From the NCBI GenBank assembly GCA_029844215.1, contig CM056724.1, positions 88,555,093 through 88,619,092 on the forward strand: a stretch of 64,000 nucleotides of DNA, read 5' to 3'. How positions within the stretch are numbered: position 1 is the stretch's first letter; the number at the start of each line of letters is the position of its first letter. The position numbers and the translations under genes were made by a program. Positions 59,594 through 64,000 of this stretch are shown here, in pieces. The DNA comes from Przewalskia tangutica (lineage: Eukaryota > Streptophyta > Magnoliopsida > Solanales > Solanaceae). Under the pieces are notes generated by a model. That model had not been told where the DNA came from, did not search any database, and saw only the letters and a list, made by a program, of their open reading frames with translations.

Positions 59594-60987
59594 TATACCT
59601 GTGATGACATCCGGTGACACCTCCTGATCGTGTATACTGGACAAGGCATAAATACGGTTCGAAGGACTGCCAGAACTAGAAGCTCCGCCATGACCTCTAC
59701 CACGTCCTGCTGGCCTGTGTACACCCTACCCTGCGGGGCGCATAGCTATATAAGATGACGAACCAGCAACTGATCCAGTAGGCTGAGTCATCCCACCTGT
59801 ACCACCTCTACGAGGACACTCTCTCATCATATGGCCCTGACGACCACAAGAAAAACAAGCACTCGTACCAGAACGACACATCCCCGAATAGGGCCTACCA
59901 CATCGAGGACAATGAGGTAAAGGTGGCCTCATCTGGCTAGAACCCTTGAATATCTGCGAACCTGCAGCCACGAGCCACGACCACTCCCCGAATACCTGGC
60001 GATCAAACTTCCTACCCATAGACTGTGGAAGTGCACTCTGTGCTGGCTGGGAAGAATACCTAACAGTCTGCTGAGGTTGTCCGCCTTGAAACTCCCCAAA
60101 GTGTCCAACCGACCTAACCCTCTTTTGTTGGCCTCTGTCTGACTGACGACCTCTATGTCGGTCCTCGACCTCCTGTGCATAAGCCTGGATACGAGCAATA
60201 TCCATACCCGGCTGAAGAGCCACTGCCAAACACCCATCGATCAAATACCGATCTAGTCCCATCACATAGCGCTGATTTCTCTCGTCTATATCAGCCACAA
60301 TCGTAGGCGCATATCTCGCCAATGAATCAAACTCCAGGCTATACTCGCGAATTGTCCTGCCACTCTGCCTCAACTGTAGGAATATGTCAACTCTAGCCCT
60401 CCTCATCTCTGGAGGCAAGAAGTGACCAAGGAATGCCTCTGTAAACTCATCCCATGTAGCTGGAGGAACATCCTCTCCCCTAGAAAACTCCCAAGACTCA
60501 TACCAGTTTGTAGCTATATCCCGCATCATATATGAAGCTAACTCAACCGACTCAGTCTCCGAAGCTCTGATTACCCTCAGTGTATGCTGCATCTGTCGGA
60601 TGAACTCCTGCGGATCATCCCCGGCTGTGACCTAAAAAACTCTGGAGGGTTGCAATTCAAGAAATCACGAACCCTCAAACTGTCAGACCTAGGGTTTACC
60701 CTTGGTCCCTGCCTGCGGCTCTGCCCTGCCACTAGTCTAGTCAGCAGCTGGACTACATCTCTCATGACCCTATCCTCTGCCCTTGACTGAGGAACTGGAG
60801 GCTTAAGTATCAGGGCCTCTGGAGCTGCTCTAAGCTCCTCTGGCGATGGCGGTGTAACTTAACTCGCTGACTGGCGCACATCCTCAGGCATAGACTGGTC
60901 CTGTGCCCTAGTAACTCTCTGAGTCTGACTAGCAGCTCCTGTCACTGATTTGCCCTTCTGGGCCACTTTCACTTTCCTCGGAGGCAT
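59594..60987 (-). pseudogene. Element D gag
   Basis: It starts at 60987 with MPPRKVKVAQKGKSVTGAAS. A stop occurs after DVRQSAS (about 60860) and a frameshift after CNPPEFF (about 60630). The next stretch is open from 60592 to 59726, with MRDIATNWYESWEFSRGED, WDEFTEAFLGHFLPPEMRRA, YSLEFDSLARYAP and an intact zinc knuckle CFSCGRQGHMMREC. After a stop, remaining codons lead into the protease past solo LTR E. Confidence 0.9.
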
Positions 60988-61177
60988 AGTTGTAACACAA
61001 TAATACGTTAGAGAGGAACCATCCTAATAACACATCTCTATTGCACGATCTTATGAGATGAAAGAATAGAAATCAATCCTAAATGTCTAGCAGCCTCCTG
61101 CATATAAGCATGGTGCACAACATACCTATACCCAAGACTCTACTTAGACACGGTCTGTAGACATTCTGAGGACAACT

Positions 61178-61189
61178 GCTCTGATACCA
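61178..61189 (-). other. Primer-binding site of element D
   Basis: The minus strand reads TGGTATCAGAGC four bases inside LTR 2, a perfect match to the initiator-Met tRNA primer site used by plant LTR retrotransposons. Confidence 0.9.
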
Positions 61190-62128
61190 TATTTGTCACG
61201 CCCCGAGCCCTACGGGCCGCGACTGGTGCCCTACCTGGGCACCCATATACCCATACAACACATAAGACCAGCGGAAGCTAATAAAATAACTCATAATCAT
61301 ATAATGAAGGGGTCTTATCCCCTAAAATGTAATGACAGCTCTTATAATAAAAACTGCAAGCCGACAAGGTCTCCCCTGTAAATAGAAATATCTAAATAAC
61401 GGCAGCTGTACATATGTCCAACCAACACATGACTACAGACCTCTAAGAGTATAACAGTAACTATGACGGGACAAGGCCCCGTCGTACCCCTGAATGTACA
61501 TAAGCCTGTAATAGCAAAACTGTACCAAAATGAATAGACTCCGGAACAATGGAGCTATCCCAAAAGCTGAGCAATGATCCTAAGCACGTGGATTACCAAA
61601 CTGAGTACCTACACCTGCGGGCATGAACGCAGCCCTCCGGAGAAGGGGGTCAGTACAACAAGTACTAAGTATGTAAATATAAGTACAGTAAATAAGATCA
61701 TAACTGGCCAAAAGATGACAGGGACAGGTATGAAAATCAAATACCAGATCCAACCGTGTCATATAAAATAAAAGCCAACTGTACCTTGTAAACATAGAGA
61801 GTCAACTGTGCCTTTTTAAAACTGAGAGTCATACCAAAATCATGAATGTCTGTCATATAATCATGTATTGTTATGGTTATTTATACCTGCATCATGGATG
61901 CTAGTCCATGGAACCAAATGCCTATACTGCCCAATCCTCAAGTGAATGACGCAGTAAACATGTACATATACTGCCCGACCTTTTCTGGGACACGATAAAC
62001 ATCTATATATACTGCCCGACCTTTCTGGGACACAATAAAATTATATTCATATACTGACCGACCCTTTCTGGGACAAGGTAAAATGAATTACTACCAATTG
62101 CATGTATAGCTATCATAAGCAATTTAAT

Positions 62129-63616
62129 ACAGGGGCTTTTTTCCTTTCAATTTTCTTTTTTTTGTCATATCTATCTACCGAGCCATCTGCTTTATGCTTG
62201 ATCTTGTAAATCCACTTGCAGCCAATGGCTTCTTTCAATCGCAAGGCTAGATCCAGATCCCCCATATCTTGTTCAGCATGAGGAATGGCTGGCGGAGCAT
62301 CAGGATTTGCTTACACTATTTCTTTGTTAATGCTCCGCTTTGCTCTTTGTCGCGCTACTTCCGCTAGCAACCTATAAAGCCAAAAAGACTATCTATGTCT
62401 CACTCACACAAATCCCCATCCCAGACAGGCCACCCAGTGGGCATGAGGAATGGCTGGCGGAGCATCAGGATTTGCTTACACTATTTCTTTGTTAATGCTC
62501 CGCTTTGCTCTTTGTCGCGCTACTTCCGCTAGCAACCTATAAAGCCAAAAAGACTATCTATGTCTCACTCACACAAATCCCCATCCCAGACAGGCCACCC
62601 AGTGGGCATGATGTTTTCCTTCCACTAGTGCAACTGAAGGTGCACAACCTCTTCTGAACTTCTTATTACAACACAAATCACCAAAAAGGAATTGCATATA
62701 GAGAGGAAGTATGCTTTAGACAAAAAGTGCCTCTTGTGCCCCTAGTAGGGAAAGCAGCCCAGACGGACTACTATAGTGAGTCTAGTGACTACTAGAGTAG
62801 AGTTAAGTCAAAAGGTATGGAGTGGGAAATAGGACTAGCAGCTAGCAGCGAGGGGTGGCTCAAACTTAAGACAAAAGGCCAAGCAAGCACCACTAGGAGA
62901 AGAAGACCCATAAATCATCAATGATTGCTTCAGTTTTATGTGCAATGTCCTTCACTCTACATCTCCTTATTATTCTGTAAATGAAAAAGAAGTAATTGCA
63001 ACGTACCGAACTCGAACCAAATACGGCGATCAACTCAATTGAAAAAAGAGGGCGTAGTGGGCATACAATTATTCTATCTCATTTCTTGCATGTTGTACTG
63101 CGTGATAACAGATTGCATTTATTGATAACAACATCAACATGTGTATTTGAGAGATTGTCCTCAGGCTGAAGAGTGTCCACATGAGTTCGTTGAGGTGTTT
63201 ACATAGGCCTGTGGTCCTCTTTTATACCGTTGCACCTTCCCTTCTGCTTACACCATTTCTTTGTGAATGCTCTGCTTTGCTCTTTGTCGCGCTACTTCCG
63301 TTAGAAACCGGCTTCAGATTCTTCTTAAGGTACCGTGTTGAGTAGAGATTTAAATAAAAACTCGATTTTGGGGCTCAATGTTGCCGACACTGGCTTTCTA
63401 TCTTTGAAGGGTTTACCCACAGACCATAGGGTTAAAGCTCTCACCTTCTTTTCAAATCCCGAGGGGTTGACCCTTCGTAAACGTCACAACCGAATTCTCA
63501 GGTAAGAAAGCAGACCTCACCACTTTCTATTGCTGAACATAAAAAGCAGGGCATATAGCCCATAAAGAGGTGGAATCCGTTCGTATACTGAACTCTCTTC
63601 TCTTTAGGCTCCGAGT
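62129..63616. other. Foreign 1488-bp segment inside D's LTR, organelle-like
   Basis: D's other LTR is continuous here (50458-50459), so the boundaries are exact to one base. There is no target duplication, inverted repeat or poly(A). The left part, read on the minus strand, encodes a copia reverse-transcriptase scrap (KEAIGCKWIYKIKHKADGS, about 62170-62250). Inside is a 165-bp tandem duplication. Base composition and texture recall plant mitochondrial spacer DNA, but no mitochondrial gene was recognised. Confidence 0.65.
62276..62610. repeat. 165-bp perfect tandem duplication
   Basis: Units are 62276-62440 and 62441-62605, both starting GCATGAGGAATGGCTGG; GCATG recurs at 62606-62610. A diverged piece of the same unit (CTTTGCTCTTTGTCGCGCTA) recurs at about 63243-63312. 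Confidence 0.9.
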
Positions 63617-64000
63617 TCATCTTTTGACTCTCAATACATCTTTAAAATGAACTTTCATTTTAGAAAAACTCAAGGCACTATCATGTCATGCATCATAAAC
63701 CATTAAAATGAACTTTCATTTTAGAACTACCAAGACACTATCACATCTTGTATAAATCATTAAATTGAGTTTTCATTTTAGAACTACCAAGACACTATCA
63801 TATCTTGTAATATTAGGGACTTTAACCCAAAAGTACTATGTACGTCCACCATACATTCATTTTATAAAAAGAGTCATATCATGTATCATTAGGGACTTGA
63901 ACCCAAAAATACTATGTACGTCCACCGTACATTCACTTCATATAAAGCATGCCAAAAGAAGAAGGATAGTTCACATACCTTATCGGCTATACCAACACGA

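Larger units (their letters stand above)
49483..64000 (-). mobile_element. Gypsy element D (chromovirus-like), running off the window
   Basis: LTR 1 is 49483-52289 and LTR 2 starts at 61194. On the minus strand the order is primer-binding site, gag, protease, reverse transcriptase, RNase H, integrase, polypurine tract, the Ty3/gypsy order. The integrase C terminus ends in a chromodomain-like stretch (VKVLWRNNNREEMTWE), which fits a Tekay/Del-type chromovirus. Solo LTR E sits in pol and a foreign segment in LTR 2. Several stops and frameshifts mean that this copy cannot act alone. Its right end is outside the window. Confidence 0.9.
61194..64000 (-). repeat. Element D 5' LTR, partial
   Basis: It matches 49483-50843 apart from the foreign segment at 62129-63616. 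The minisatellite is at about 61923-62085. The window ends about halfway through this LTR. Confidence 0.9.

Overview
This window is nuclear DNA of a flowering plant, almost certainly a member of the Solanaceae with a repeat-rich genome. The evidence is intron-containing plant genes, TS-type and SolS-like SINEs that I associate with Solanaceae, Stowaway-like and hAT-like MITEs, and nested Ty1/copia and Ty3/gypsy LTR retrotransposons. No bacterial-type operons, CRISPR arrays, rRNA genes or intact tRNA genes are visible.

Layout. About 1-18.1 kb is the gene island. It holds an RRM/RS-rich protein resembling the 68/59-kDa subunit of cleavage factor I (+, 2530-4533), an NF-YB transcription-factor subunit (+, 8780-9337) and an 11-exon DEK-type chromatin protein (-, 10308-17550; the spliced reading frame is open and gives 668 residues). 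Introns, UTRs and spacers carry many SINEs and MITEs. All three proteins are nuclear (mRNA 3'-end processing, transcription, chromatin), but nothing in the sequence links their functions directly.

About 19.2-45.1 kb is one degenerate copia element on the minus strand (19172-45092, target duplication ATATT). Three later insertions split it: two non-autonomous gypsy-type elements with giant LTRs (A, 21678-30202, duplication CTTTC; B, 30816-40005, duplication TCACC) and a 1.4-kb DNA-transposon-like element (40827-42245, duplication GTAATTGA). Removing them leaves about 6.8 kb with gag, integrase, reverse transcriptase and RNase H in the right order.

About 45.1-45.7 kb is a sliver of host sequence that may hold the first two exons of a broken gene with a plastid-targeting-like N terminus. 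From 45691 a second copia element (-) begins. It is cut at 49482 by a chromovirus-like gypsy element (D, -, 49483 to beyond the window end). D's pol is interrupted by a 3.7-kb solo LTR (E, 55851-59588), and its second LTR by a 1.5-kb foreign segment without target duplication (62129-63616).

The most interesting structure is in the LTRs. A, B, D and E share their terminal sequences, including hairpins near the LTR 3' end where paired changes keep the stem. All four carry a minisatellite at the same relative place, with a different unit in each family. A and B have gag remnants and no pol, so they may be non-autonomous partners of a D-like element.
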